Translations under genes and position numbers: made by a program
Assembly: GCF_019704555.1 (NCBI RefSeq)
Contig: NZ_AP024745.1
Location: 3,170,501-3,234,500 of the forward strand
Reading direction: 5' to 3'
Origin: Actinoplanes sp. L3-i22
GTDB taxonomy: Bacteria > Actinomycetota > Actinomycetes > Mycobacteriales > Micromonosporaceae
DNA: 64,000 nt
Notes under the pieces: generated by a model
Databases searched by the model: none
Told to the model about the DNA's origin: nothing
The model's input: the letters and a program-made list of their open reading frames with translations, nothing else
In this document: positions 53,389 through 61,394 of the stretch, in pieces
Layout of the letters: each line of letters starts with the position of its first letter
How positions within the stretch are numbered: the stretch's first letter is position 1

Positions 53389-54900
53389 ATGGCTACTTCC
53401 AAGGCGCGCTGGTTCGCGCTCGCCGCATTGGCGTTCTGCACGCTCGCGGTCGGCCTCGACGGCACGGTGCTCAGCGTCGCGCTGCCCACGCTGGCCCACG
53501 ACCTCGGCGCGACCACCGGGGATCTCCAGTGGTTCACCAACTCCTATCTGCTGGTCCTGGCGGCGGTGCTGCTGCCGGCCGGCATGCTCGGCGATCGGTA
53601 CGGCCGCAAGCGGTTCCTGCTCGGCGCCCTGGCGCTGTTCGGCGCCGCGTCCGCCTGGTGCGCCTGGGCGGACAGCACCGGCCAGCTGATCGCGGCCCGG
53701 GCCGTCCTCGGCCTCGCCTCCGCGGTGATCATGCCGCTGATCGGCGCGGTCCTCACCGTGGTCTTCGACGAGCGGACCCGGCCGCGCGCGCTGACCATCT
53801 GGGTGACCGCGAACGCCCTGGGCATCCCACTCGGCCCGCTGCTGGGCGGCTGGCTGCTCGACCACTTCTGGTGGGGCTCGGTCTTCCTGATCAACCTGCC
53901 GATCGTGGCGTTCGGGCTGCTCGCGGTGACCGCCTGGGTGCCGGAGTCGCACGGCGACCGGACGCGGCGGGTCGACCTGCCCGGCGTGATCCTGTCCGCC
54001 GCGGGGCTGGTCGCGGTGACCTACGGGATCATCGAAGCCGGCGATCACGGCCTCGACGACCCGGCGTCGCTGCTGACCGTCGCCGGCGGCGTGCTCGCCC
54101 TGATCGCCCTGGCGATCTGGCAGCGGCGGGCCAAGGAGCCGCTGATCGACCTCGAGCTGTTCCGCTCCCGGGGCTTCACCGGCGGCGCGGTGCTCGCCAC
54201 CGTCGCCAGCTTCGGGTTCTTCGGGCTGCTCTTCGCGCTGCCGCAGTTCTTCCAGGCGGTCGGCGGGCAGGACGCGTTCGGCACCGGCCTGCGGCTGCTC
54301 CCGGTGATCGGCGGCCTGCTGGTCGGCGCCCGGCTCGCGGACCGGCTGGTCACCCGGATCGGCGCCCGGATCGTGGTCGGCGCCGGGCTGGCGCTGATGG
54401 CCGCCGCGCTCTTCGCCGGCGCCCGGACCGGAGTGGACACCGGGTACGGCTACGTCGCCGCCTGGGTGACGGTCGCCGGGCTCGGCCTCGGGTTCACCAT
54501 CCCGCCGTCGATGAACGCCGCCCTCGCCGCCCTCACCCCGGAGCGCAGCGGCGTCGGCTCCGGCCTGATCCAGGCGATGCGCCAGGTCGGCTCCGCGATC
54601 GGGGTCGCCGTGCTGGGCACCGTGCTGAACGCCGGGTACCGGGACGGGATCGACGCCGCCGGACTGCCGGCCGCCGCACGCGACAGCGCCGCGTCCGGGG
54701 TCGCGCTCGCCCAGCGGAGCGGGGACCCGGGGATGCTCGACGTGGTCCGGCACGCGTTCACCCACGGGATGGCCGTCGCGCTGGTCACCACCGGGGCGGT
54801 CGCGGCGGCCGGGGTGCTGCTCGCGCTGATCCTGCCCCGGCACGTGCGCCGCCCGGCGCCCACTTCCCCGGAGACCGTGCTGGCAGAATCGGGGGTATGA
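53389..54900 (+). CDS. DHA2-family MFS drug/proton antiporter (14 TM)
   Basis: A 503-residue efflux transporter of the EmrB/QacA type with about 14 membrane segments. Motif D1 'LAVGLDGTVLSVALPTL' in TM1, motif A 'LGDRYGRKRFLLGALAL' between TM2 and TM3, motif C-like 'ANALGIPLGPLLGGWLLDHF' in TM5. ATG 53389 starts just before TM1. It overlaps the TetR gene by 4 nt (ATGA 54897-54900), a common regulator-plus-pump arrangement, so the pump is probably induced by its substrate through that repressor. Substrate unknown. Confidence 0.93.
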   Translation: MATSKARWFALAALAFCTLAVGLDGTVLSVALPTLAHDLGATTGDLQWFTNSYLLVLAAVLLPAGMLGDRYGRKRFLLGALALFGAASAWCAWADSTGQLIAARAVLGLASAVIMPLIGAVLTVVFDERTRPRALTIWVTANALGIPLGPLLGGWLLDHFWWGSVFLINLPIVAFGLLAVTAWVPESHGDRTRRVDLPGVILSAAGLVAVTYGIIEAGDHGLDDPASLLTVAGGVLALIALAIWQRRAKEPLIDLELFRSRGFTGGAVLATVASFGFFGLLFALPQFFQAVGGQDAFGTGLRLLPVIGGLLVGARLADRLVTRIGARIVVGAGLALMAAALFAGARTGVDTGYGYVAAWVTVAGLGLGFTIPPSMNAALAALTPERSGVGSGLIQAMRQVGSAIGVAVLGTVLNAGYRDGIDAAGLPAAARDSAASGVALAQRSGDPGMLDVVRHAFTHGMAVALVTTGAVAAAGVLLALILPRHVRRPAPTSPETVLAESGV

Positions 54901-55502
54901 CAGCGACCCCGACCAGTCTGCGCGAACGCAAGAAGGCGAAGACCCGGGCCGCCATCCGCGAGCACGCGATGCGGTTGTTCGAGGAGCAGGGGTACGCGTC
55001 GACCACCGTGGACCAGATCGCGGAGGCGGCCGAGGTCTCGCCGAGCACGTTCTTCCGGTACTTCCCGGCCAAGGAGGACGTGATCCTGGTCGACGACTAC
55101 GACCCGATGATGGTCGAGGCGGCCCGCGCGCAGCCTCCCGAGGTGCCGCCGATCGAGGCGATCCGGCGCGCGCTGCGGGAGGTGTTCGACCGGCTCACGC
55201 CGGAGGTGTGGGAGAGCGAGCGCCGCCGGCAGCGACTGTTCGCCGAGGTCCCGGAGCTGCGGGCCCGGGCGTTGAACCAGATGGCCGAGGCGCTCGACCT
55301 GATCTGCGACGTGCTCGCCGAGCGGACCGGGCTGCCGGCCGACGACATCCGGGTCCGAGCGGCGGGCGGCGCGGTCGCCGGGGTGGTGCTGGCGATCCTG
55401 CCGCCCGGGCGGATGACCGGCCAGAGCCCGATCGAGCCGCGCGACTTCGACCGGCTGATCGAGGGGCTCGACCTGCTGCAGAAAGGGTTACCGCTCGGCT
55501 AG
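54897..55502 (+). CDS. TetR-family regulator of the MFS pump
   Basis: A 201-residue regulator. HTH at about residues 15-60: 'AIREHAMRLFEEQGYASTTV', 'IAEAAEVSPSTFFRYFPAKE'. The helical ligand domain (about 70-201) resembles the AcrR/MftR-like group. ATG 54897 is coupled to the MFS stop. Likely represses the MFS-tetR operon through the dyad at 53370-53384. Its 3' end overlaps the 3' end of the convergent TetR gene by 15 bp. Confidence 0.93.
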   Translation: MTATPTSLRERKKAKTRAAIREHAMRLFEEQGYASTTVDQIAEAAEVSPSTFFRYFPAKEDVILVDDYDPMMVEAARAQPPEVPPIEAIRRALREVFDRLTPEVWESERRRQRLFAEVPELRARALNQMAEALDLICDVLAERTGLPADDIRVRAAGGAVAGVVLAILPPGRMTGQSPIEPRDFDRLIEGLDLLQKGLPLG

Positions 55503-56012
55503 CGCGGCCCGGGCCGCGGCCAGCAGCCGCTCGGAGATCTCGGTGCCGGCGGTGGCGCGGGACAGGATCAGCGCGCCGACCATCATGCTGACCGCGGCCA
55601 GGTCCGGCTCGTCGGCGGTGCCCAGCATCCGGGCGTAGGCGGCGACCCCGTCGGCGTAGGCCTGCCGGGCCTCGTCGCCACCGGCCGCGCGGGCGACGTC
55701 ACCGGCGAACCCGGCCGTCGGGCAGCCCAGGCCGGGCTGGTCCCGGTGCTCGGCGGAGAGATATTCGTCGAGGAACGCCGGGCTGTTGCCGGCGCGCTCC
55801 GACTGCTCCGCGAAGGCGTACGCGATCGCCTCGGTGACCAGGGCTTCCTTCGACTCGAACTGCTTGTAGAAGCCGCCGTGGGTGAGCCCGGCCGCCGCGC
55901 TCACGTCCGCGACGCTGACCCCGGCGATGCCCCGCTCCCGGAAGAGCCGGGCTGCCGTCGCGACGATCCGGTCCCGGTTCTCCCTGGCCTGTGCCTGCGA
56001 TACGCGTCCCAT
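55488..56012 (-). CDS. TetR-family regulator, divergent from an SDR gene
   Basis: A 174-residue regulator: HTH at about residues 10-55 ('RIVATAARLFRERGIAGVSV', 'AAAGLTHGGFYKQFESKEAL'), followed by a TetR_C ligand domain with a Cys in 'QPGLGCPTAGF', the pattern of AcrR-like regulators of SDR or reductase genes that may respond to electrophiles. ATG 56012. Divergent from the SDR gene, with two 22-bp dyads in the 72-bp gap, which should be its binding sites for control of both genes. Confidence 0.93.
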   Translation of the reverse strand: MGRVSQAQARENRDRIVATAARLFRERGIAGVSVADVSAAAGLTHGGFYKQFESKEALVTEAIAYAFAEQSERAGNSPAFLDEYLSAEHRDQPGLGCPTAGFAGDVARAAGGDEARQAYADGVAAYARMLGTADEPDLAAVSMMVGALILSRATAGTEISERLLAAARAALAER

Positions 56013-56022
56013 GCGGCCAACT

Positions 56023-56079
56023 ATAGATGGCGTGTGTCATCTATTACCTTGCGAGTTTTAGATGACGCTCGTAATCTAA
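56023..56079. promoter_or_regulatory. Two TetR operators between divergent tetR and SDR genes
   Basis: Site 1, 56023-56044: ATAGATG-N8-CATCTAT. Site 2, 56058-56079: TTAGAT-N10-ATCTAA. The sites share the pattern TAGATGRCG then GT-ATCTA, and their centres are 35 bp apart. Confidence 0.7.
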
Positions 56080-56084
56080 TTCTC

Positions 56085-56756
56085 ATGGAACTCACCAACG
56101 CAGTAGCGGTCGTCACCGGCGCCAACCGCGGCCTCGGCCGTCACCTCGCCACTCAGCTGCTCGAACGCGGCGCCAAGGTCTACGCCGCGGCCCGCCGCCC
56201 GGAATCGATCGACCTGCCCGGCGCCATCCCGCTGCAGCTCGACGTCACCGACCCGGCCTCCGTCGCCGCGGCCGCCGCCGCCGCCTCGGACGCCACCCTC
56301 GTGATCAACAACGCCGGCGCCGCGACCGGCCAGACGCTGCTCGACGGCGACCTGGACCTGATCCGCGCCGAGTTGGAGACCAACTACTTCGGGCCGCTCG
56401 CGGTCACCCGGGCGTTCGCCCCGGTGCTCGAGGCCAACGGCGGGGGAGCGGTGCTCAACGTGCTGTCCGTGCTGTCCTGGCTGCACCCGGGCGGGTTCGG
56501 CGCCTACTCGGCGACGAAGGCCGCGGCGTGGGCGCTGACCAACGCGACCCGGGAGCAGCTCGCGCCGAAGGGGATCACGGTGACCGCGCTGCACGTCGGG
56601 TACATGGACACCGACATGGCCGCGTTCGTCCCGGCCGACCAGAAGGTGGACCCGGCGGTGGTGGCCAAGCTGGCGCTGGACGGGGTGGTGGCGGGGGTGC
56701 CCGAGGTTTTGGCGGACGACGTGACCCGGCAGGTCAAGGCCGGCCTGTCCGCCTGA
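56085..56756 (+). CDS. Short-chain dehydrogenase/reductase
   Basis: A 223-residue classical SDR. Cofactor motif 'AVVTGANRGLGRHLATQLLE', 'INNAGAATG', catalytic Ser in 'LNVLSVLSWLHPGGFGAYSA' and YxxxK as 'YSATKAA'. NADPH preference is suggested by the basic 'AAARRPESI' after the second strand. ATG 56085 is the family start. Under control of the divergent TetR regulator. Substrate unknown, possibly a reactive carbonyl or quinone. Confidence 0.93.
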   Translation: MELTNAVAVVTGANRGLGRHLATQLLERGAKVYAAARRPESIDLPGAIPLQLDVTDPASVAAAAAAASDATLVINNAGAATGQTLLDGDLDLIRAELETNYFGPLAVTRAFAPVLEANGGGAVLNVLSVLSWLHPGGFGAYSATKAAAWALTNATREQLAPKGITVTALHVGYMDTDMAAFVPADQKVDPAVVAKLALDGVVAGVPEVLADDVTRQVKAGLSA

Positions 56757-56888
56757 GCCCGGCGCGGCCGAGCCGGGAGCGGGCGCGGCGCGACGGAGGC
56801 CGGGAGCGGCGCGGTAGAGACCCCACCCACCGGGGGCTGACCGCCACCGCCCATTGTCCCCGAATCCGCGCAAGATCGGGTCGTGGCC

Positions 56889-56914
56889 TGTGGACAACCG
56901 CCCAGTGTGGATAA
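56889..56914 (-). other. Two tandem DnaA-box-like sites
   Basis: TGTGGACAA (56889-56897) and TGTGGATAA (56906-56914) in the same orientation, 8 bp apart, in the gap between the convergent SDR and GAP genes. Confidence 0.4.
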
Positions 56915-56920
56915 CTCCCA

Positions 56921-57580
56921 TCAGCCTCCCCAGCGGAGAAGACTGAGGCGACCGGCCGCGTCGTAGGCAAGGAGGAAACCCACGATGCCGACGATCCACG
57001 ACACCGAGCTGCTCTTCGCCATCCACTCGCTGAACCGGGTCAACAGCCCGCTGACCCGGTCCCCGGCGACCGTCCGCACCACCAGCAGCACCAGGGCCGG
57101 CCCGATCATCAGCAGGCAGTAACCGGCCATCACCGGCACGACCCGCACGATCGGCAGCTCCGCGCTGGTGAGCAGCCCGATCGCGGCGAGGTAGGGCAGC
57201 ATCGTCGACACCTCGGCGGCTGCCGCCACCAGTGCCAGGCCGACGACGTTCCGCTCGCTGACCCGGGGCAGCGGCCGGCGTCTGCCGTCCAGCCGGAAGC
57301 TCCAGAAGAACAGCGCGACGCCGAGCACCAGCTGTCCCCAGACCACGGCCGGGGTGTCCAGCACGTGGCCGATCCGGGGCAGGAAGGCGCTCGCGCCCAT
57401 CGCCATGGCGACGCCCACGACCAGGTAGAAGGCCGCTACCGTCCCGAGAAAGGTGAGTATTCGCCCGACCCGAACCGGCCCGGGGTCGAGCAGCAGCCAG
57501 ATCGGGATCAGCAGCGTCCCGAAACTGGTCGAGTCGATCAGCGCGAGCACCGCCAGCGAGCCGAGAAGCGCGAGGTCCAT
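56921..57580 (-). CDS. GAP/Sap-family membrane protein
   Basis: A 219-residue membrane protein with six hydrophobic segments, of the GAP (Sap, sulfolipid-1-addressing protein) family in the LysE superfamily. 'LALIDSTSFGTLLIPIWLLL' in TM1 and 'AAAEVSTMLPYLAAIGLLT' match the two repeat motifs. In mycobacteria relatives assist transport of glycolipids; the cargo here is unknown. ATG 57580. Divergent from the histidine kinase gene with an inverted repeat between them. Confidence 0.85.
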   Translation of the reverse strand: MDLALLGSLAVLALIDSTSFGTLLIPIWLLLDPGPVRVGRILTFLGTVAAFYLVVGVAMAMGASAFLPRIGHVLDTPAVVWGQLVLGVALFFWSFRLDGRRRPLPRVSERNVVGLALVAAAAEVSTMLPYLAAIGLLTSAELPIVRVVPVMAGYCLLMIGPALVLLVVRTVAGDRVSGLLTRFSEWMAKSSSVSWIVGIVGFLLAYDAAGRLSLLRWGG

Positions 57581-57642
57581 GACCGCAGGGTCCGCTGCGG
57601 GTCCCGGTCCGCGCGTCGGCTGAAGGATGGCCGGGGCACAAG

Positions 57643-57666
57643 GTCATACATCCTTCGATGTACGAC
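57643..57666. promoter_or_regulatory. Inverted repeat between GAP and kinase genes
   Basis: GTC-A-TACATC-CTTC-GATGTA-C-GAC: 6-bp perfect core arms (57647-57652 / 57657-57662) plus three outer pairs. Position in the 116-bp divergent gap fits a binding site for the NarL-type regulator encoded downstream. Confidence 0.4.
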
Positions 57667-57696
57667 CGTGGCCCCGTCCCGTGATGGGATGGACCC

Positions 57697-58866
57697 GTGG
57701 GCCTGAGAGCGCGCTGGCGCAGCAGCACCCGGTGGCAGGACATCGGAACCGCCGCGGCCACGTTCGCCGCCGGCCTGGCCTTCAACCTGCTCGGCCTGAC
57801 CGGCGTCTGGTCGCTGCCGGTGCCGGGCGCCCTGGCCGGCGTCTCCGGGCCCGGGCACACCGTGCTGCTGGCCCTCGGTTGTCTCGCCATGCTCGGCAAA
57901 CGCCGCCGTCCGGTGCCGGCGCTGGTCGCGGGCGTGCTGGTGACCGCGGCCGACACGGTCCTCGGCGGCAGCGTGGGTCTGGTCGTGGTCCTGTTCGACC
58001 TGATCTTCTCGGCCGGGCTGTTCGCGACCGCGCGCGCCCGGACGGCGGTCACCACGGCCGTGTTCGTGGTGATCGGCACGGCGAGCGTGGTCGGCGGGCT
58101 CGCCACCGGCGAGTTCCGGATCGCGGTGTTCATCGTCCTGCAGCTGACACCGTTGCTGTTCGTGCCGCTGTGGTGGGCGGCCAACATCCGCCGGCAGCGC
58201 GAGCTGGGCCGTCTCGACGCCGAGCGGACGGCCCGGGACGCGGTGCTCGCCGAACGCGCGGCGATGGCCCGCGACCTGCACGACGTCATCGCCGCGCACC
58301 TGTCCACCACGGCGATCCACTCGGGCGCGGCGCTGGCCCGGCCGCCGGACACCGCGCGCGATCGGGACACCCTGCGCGCGGTCCGGACCAGCAGCCTCGC
58401 GGCTCTCGAGGAGATGCGCTCGATGATCATGTTGTTGCGTGCGGACGACCCCGCGGCGGCGGACCCGACGCTGCCGGGTGGCCTGGACCGCCTGCCCGCG
58501 CTGGTCCGGTCGGCCACCGGCCTGCGGATCACGTCGCGCGTCGACGACATCCCGGAGCTGCCGGCGTCGGTGTCGCACACGGTCTACCGGATCGTGCGGG
58601 AGGCGCTGACCAACGCGGCCAAGCATGCCCCGGGCGCCGACGTGTCCCTGGAGGTCCGGCAGGCCGGCGACCACGTTGCCGTGTCGGTCACCAACACCCT
58701 GACCCGCGGCGGCGCCGCCGACCATGCGGCGCTGAGCGCCGGCACCGGCCTGCTCTCCATCCAGGACCGCGCCGCCCTGCTGGGCGGGATTCTCACGGCC
58801 GCCCACGACGAAGACCATTTCCGGGTACGGGCGATGCTGCCCCTGCACCCGGCGGCCGTTCCGTGA
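57697..58866 (+). CDS. Sensor histidine kinase (NarL/DesK-type, HisKA_3)
   Basis: A 389-residue membrane kinase: about five hydrophobic segments (residues 20-165), HisKA_3 domain with phospho-acceptor His in 'MARDLHDVIAAHLSTTAIHS' (about residue 196), and HATPase with N-box 'REALTNAAKHAPGADV' and 'GTGLLSIQDRAALLGG'. No extracellular domain of note, so it probably senses the membrane or small molecules within it. GTG 57697. Partner is the response regulator starting 104 nt after its stop, beyond an 18-bp tandem array that begins at the kinase stop codon. Confidence 0.92.
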   Translation: MGLRARWRSSTRWQDIGTAAATFAAGLAFNLLGLTGVWSLPVPGALAGVSGPGHTVLLALGCLAMLGKRRRPVPALVAGVLVTAADTVLGGSVGLVVVLFDLIFSAGLFATARARTAVTTAVFVVIGTASVVGGLATGEFRIAVFIVLQLTPLLFVPLWWAANIRRQRELGRLDAERTARDAVLAERAAMARDLHDVIAAHLSTTAIHSGAALARPPDTARDRDTLRAVRTSSLAALEEMRSMIMLLRADDPAAADPTLPGGLDRLPALVRSATGLRITSRVDDIPELPASVSHTVYRIVREALTNAAKHAPGADVSLEVRQAGDHVAVSVTNTLTRGGAADHAALSAGTGLLSIQDRAALLGGILTAAHDEDHFRVRAMLPLHPAAVP

Positions 58867-58970
58867 CCGGCGGCCGTTCCGTGACCGGCGGCCGTTCCGT
58901 GACCGGCGGCCGTTCCGTGACCGGCGGCCGTTCCGTGACCGGCGGCCGTTCCGTGACCGGAGGTCGGCCC
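58863..58970 (+). repeat. 18-bp tandem array between kinase stop and regulator start (six units)
   Basis: Five exact units GTGACCGGCGGCCGTTCC begin at 58863, 58881, 58899, 58917 and 58935; the sixth (58953-58970) is altered to contain GGAGG. Unit 1 overlaps the kinase stop. The half-unit GGCGGCCGTTCC also precedes the array inside the kinase 3' end. Every unit has a GTG in the regulator's frame. Confidence 0.95.
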
Positions 58971-59687
58971 GTGATCCGGCTCCTGCTGGCCGACGACCAC
59001 GCCGCGATCCGGGCCGGGATGCGGCTCATGCTGGAGCAGGCGGCCGACATCGTCGTGGTGGGGGAGGCCGCCGACGGAGCGGTCGCGATCCGGCAGGCCG
59101 CGGTGCTGCGCCCGGATGTGGTCCTGATGGACATCCGGATGCCCGGGACCGACGGGATCACCGCGACCCGGGCGATCACCGCGGCCGGGGTGTCCGACGT
59201 GCTGATTCTGACCACGTTCGACTTCGACGACTATCTGTTCGGGGCGCTGCGGGCGGGCGCGGCCGGGTTCCTCCTCAAATCGGTCGAGCCGCACGCGCTG
59301 ATCGACGCGGTGCGCCGGGTCGCGGACGGGGACGGCTTCCTGGCGCCGGAGGTGACCCGGCGCCTGCTCGCCGCGTTCGCCGCGACGCCACCCACGCCGC
59401 CGGCCCGGCCGGTCGCCGCCGGTCCGGCAAGCCCCGCTGGTCCCGGCCCGGCCGGTCTCGCAGTGTCTGCCGGTCCGGCCACGACCGCCGGCGTTGCCGC
59501 GCTCACCGCGCGGGAGCGGGACGTGCTCGCGGCGCTCGGCCGGGGGCTGTCCAACGCGGATCTCGCCGCCGAACTGGCGATCAGCGAGGCGACGGCGAAG
59601 ACCCACGTGTCCCGGGTGCTGGGCAAACTCGGCTGCACGTCCCGGGTGCAGGCCGCGATCCTGGCCAAGGAGACCGGGCTCGCCTGA
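58971..59687 (+). CDS. NarL/LuxR-family response regulator
   Basis: A 238-residue regulator. Receiver domain about 1-120: 'IRLLLADDHAAIRAGMRLML', phospho-acceptor Asp in 'VVLMDIRMPGTDGI', Thr in 'LILTTFD', Lys in 'GFLLKSVEP'. A long Ala/Pro/Gly linker (about 135-170) is unusual for the family. LuxR HTH about 175-235 ('LTARERDVLAALGRGLSNAD', 'SEATAKTHVSRVLGKLG'). GTG 58971 is chosen because GGAGG (58959-58963) in the last tandem unit sits 7 nt upstream. Alternative: GTG 58863, coupled to the kinase stop, adding six MTGGRS-type repeats to the N-terminus. Pairs with the preceding kinase. Confidence 0.9.
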   Translation: MIRLLLADDHAAIRAGMRLMLEQAADIVVVGEAADGAVAIRQAAVLRPDVVLMDIRMPGTDGITATRAITAAGVSDVLILTTFDFDDYLFGALRAGAAGFLLKSVEPHALIDAVRRVADGDGFLAPEVTRRLLAAFAATPPTPPARPVAAGPASPAGPGPAGLAVSAGPATTAGVAALTARERDVLAALGRGLSNADLAAELAISEATAKTHVSRVLGKLGCTSRVQAAILAKETGLA

Positions 59688-59827
59688 TGCGGTCAGCGGC
59701 TCGGCGCGCCTGTGTGGCCGGCCCGGGCCGAGGGTGTCGGTGCTCCTGGGCGGCCGGGCGCCTGAAGGTGTCGGCGACTCGGTGGTTCCGGCGGTCGGCT
59801 GCTCTCCGGAGTTCGGCGGGGAGGGCG

Positions 59828-59973
59828 GCTTCAGAGGAAGCGCTTGCCCTGCTCGTCGGCCCGGTCGTGGACGAGGGTGCGGGCCACGGCGGCGTCCGCG
59901 GCTTCAGAAGAAGAGTTTGCCCTGCTCGTCGGCCTGGTTGTGGGCGAGGGTGCGGGCCGCGGCGGCGTCCGCG
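59828..59973. repeat. 73-bp tandem duplication of the azoreductase 3' end
   Basis: Units 59828-59900 and 59901-59973 are identical at 66 of 73 bases. The inner unit is the real 3' coding end; the outer one is a decayed copy, still encoding '-ARTLVHDRADEQGKRFL' plus stop in its own frame. It occupies the 216-bp gap behind the regulator gene. Confidence 0.85.
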
Positions 59974-60530
59974 GTTGCCAGGTTCGGGCGGAAGTGGATC
60001 TCCCGCTGGTCGTGGACGCCGGCCCAGCGCAGCCAGTCGGCGAGATAGGTCGACTGGAAGTCGGTGCCGAAGGCCGCCGGGCGGCCGGGTCCGTAGACCG
60101 CGCTGGTGTAGATCACCGCGGCCTTCTTGTCCCGCAGCAAACCGGAATATCCCTGCTCCGGGTCGAAGCCGAAGACCAGGCCGGGCTGGCTGATCACATC
60201 GATCAACTGCTTGAGGACGTACGGCACGCCGGCGTTCCACATCGGCACGCTGAACAGATAGTGGTCGGCGTCGTCGAAGCGGCGGAACGTGGCGATCGCC
60301 GCGTCCCACGCCTCGGCGGCCGCGCCGGTCGGGGTCTCGCCGGCGAAGACGGCCATCTTGGCGGCGGCGGCGTCCGGGCCGAACGGGGGCAGCGTGCCGT
60401 CCCACAGGTTCCACTCGACGATCTGGATGTCGGGATGGGCCAGGTGGGCCGCGGTCAGGAAGGTGTCGGCCAGGGCCAGGGACTCGGACTGTCCGCCGCG
60501 CGGCGAGGCGGCGATGTGCAGCAGCTTCAC
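59904..60530 (-). CDS. FMN-dependent NADH-azoreductase/flavodoxin-fold quinone reductase
   Basis: A 208-residue flavodoxin-fold protein of the AcpD/AzoR family: phosphate loop 'LLHIAASPRGGQSESLAL', FMN-binding 'YLFSVPMWNAGVPYVLKQLI' and 'IYTSAVYGP'. It reduces quinones or azo compounds with two electrons from NAD(P)H. GTG 60530 follows AAGGAG. Divergent from a MarR regulator with two near-identical 16-bp operators between, the typical quinone-responsive arrangement. Its 3' end has been tandemly duplicated (73 bp) downstream. Confidence 0.93.
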   Translation of the reverse strand: MKLLHIAASPRGGQSESLALADTFLTAAHLAHPDIQIVEWNLWDGTLPPFGPDAAAAKMAVFAGETPTGAAAEAWDAAIATFRRFDDADHYLFSVPMWNAGVPYVLKQLIDVISQPGLVFGFDPEQGYSGLLRDKKAAVIYTSAVYGPGRPAAFGTDFQSTYLADWLRWAGVHDQREIHFRPNLATADAAAARTLAHNQADEQGKLFF

Positions 60531-60552
60531 GATTTCTCCTTCGACAAGCGCA

Positions 60553-60597
60553 GTGCGTGCGCACGCACATTTCTACGCCTGGTGTGTGCGCACGCAC
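60553..60597. promoter_or_regulatory. Two MarR operators between azoreductase and marR
   Basis: GTGCGTGCGCACGCAC (60553-60568) is a perfect 16-bp palindrome; GTGTGTGCGCACGCAC (60582-60597) differs by one base. Centres are 29 bp apart, in the 89-bp divergent gap. Confidence 0.75.
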
Positions 60598-60619
60598 AAG
60601 AATTCGCTAGGCTGGGGTG

Positions 60620-61144
60620 ATGAGCGACACCGAGACCGCCGCCTGGGCCGCCCTGCTGCGGGTGCACGCCGCCGTCGTGCCGATCCTCGACCGCGCCCTG
60701 CAGTCCGCCTGCGGCCTGCCGCTGACCTGGTACGACGTGCTGCTCGAGCTGCGCCACGCGCCGGCCGGGCGGCTGAGCATGGGCGAGCTGGGGGAGCGGG
60801 CCGTGGTCAGCCGCACCCGGGTCAGCCGGGTCGTCGATCAGCTCGCCGCCGCCGGGCTCGTCGTCCGGGAGTCGAATCCGGACGACCGCCGCTCGGCGCA
60901 CGCGGCGATCACCGAGGCCGGGCGGGCCCGGTTGCGCGAGGCGGCGCCGGTCTACCTGGACGGGATCCGGCGGCACTTCACCGGGCTGATGTCGCCCGAG
61001 GAGGCGATCGTCGTGGCCGGCGCGCTGGAGAAGGTGCTCCGCGGGCCGGGCCACCCGGCCGCCGCCGGGCCGCTGCGGAAGGCGCTCGACCGGCAGGGCG
61101 AGACGGCCGTGATCCTGCCGGGGGCCGAGAAGCCGGCGGGGTGA
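60620..61144 (+). CDS. MarR-family regulator
   Basis: A 174-residue regulator with the MarR winged HTH: 'LLELRHAPAGRLSMGELGER', 'VVSRTRVSRVVDQLAAAGLV', wing 'RESNPDDRRSAHAAITEAG'. ATG 60620 lies 6 nt after TAGGCT (60608-60613), a good -10, so translation is probably leaderless; GTG 60617 is the alternative. Likely represses the divergent azoreductase and itself through the twin palindromes. The last 14 residues and stop codon lie in the first unit of a 43-bp tandem array. Confidence 0.92.
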   Translation: MSDTETAAWAALLRVHAAVVPILDRALQSACGLPLTWYDVLLELRHAPAGRLSMGELGERAVVSRTRVSRVVDQLAAAGLVVRESNPDDRRSAHAAITEAGRARLREAAPVYLDGIRRHFTGLMSPEEAIVVAGALEKVLRGPGHPAAAGPLRKALDRQGETAVILPGAEKPAG

Positions 61145-61251
61145 GACGGCGGTGGTCCTGCCGGGGGCCGAGAAGCCGGCGGGGTGAGACGGCGGTGGTC
61201 CTGCCGGGGGCCGAGAAGCCGGCGGGGTGAGACGGCGGTGGTCCTGCCGGG
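61100..61251. repeat. 43-bp tandem array at the marR stop codon
   Basis: Units 61100-61142, 61143-61185 and 61186-61228, plus a partial fourth from 61229. Units 2 and 3 are identical; unit 1, inside the coding end, differs slightly. Each junction reads GGGGTGAGAC and so recreates a TGA. The rest of the gap to 61394 has a G-rich run (GGGGGCC repeated near 61280-61310) and no gene. Confidence 0.9.
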
Positions 61252-61394
61252 GGCGCGAAATGCGCAGGGCGAGACGGCCGGGAGCCGGGGGCCGGGGGCC
61301 GGGGGCCGGGAAACCGGCGGGGTGGGACGGCGGTGATCCGGCCCGGGGCTGAGAAACAGGCGTGAAACATCCGGTGGATGGGTAAGCGCGCGGC

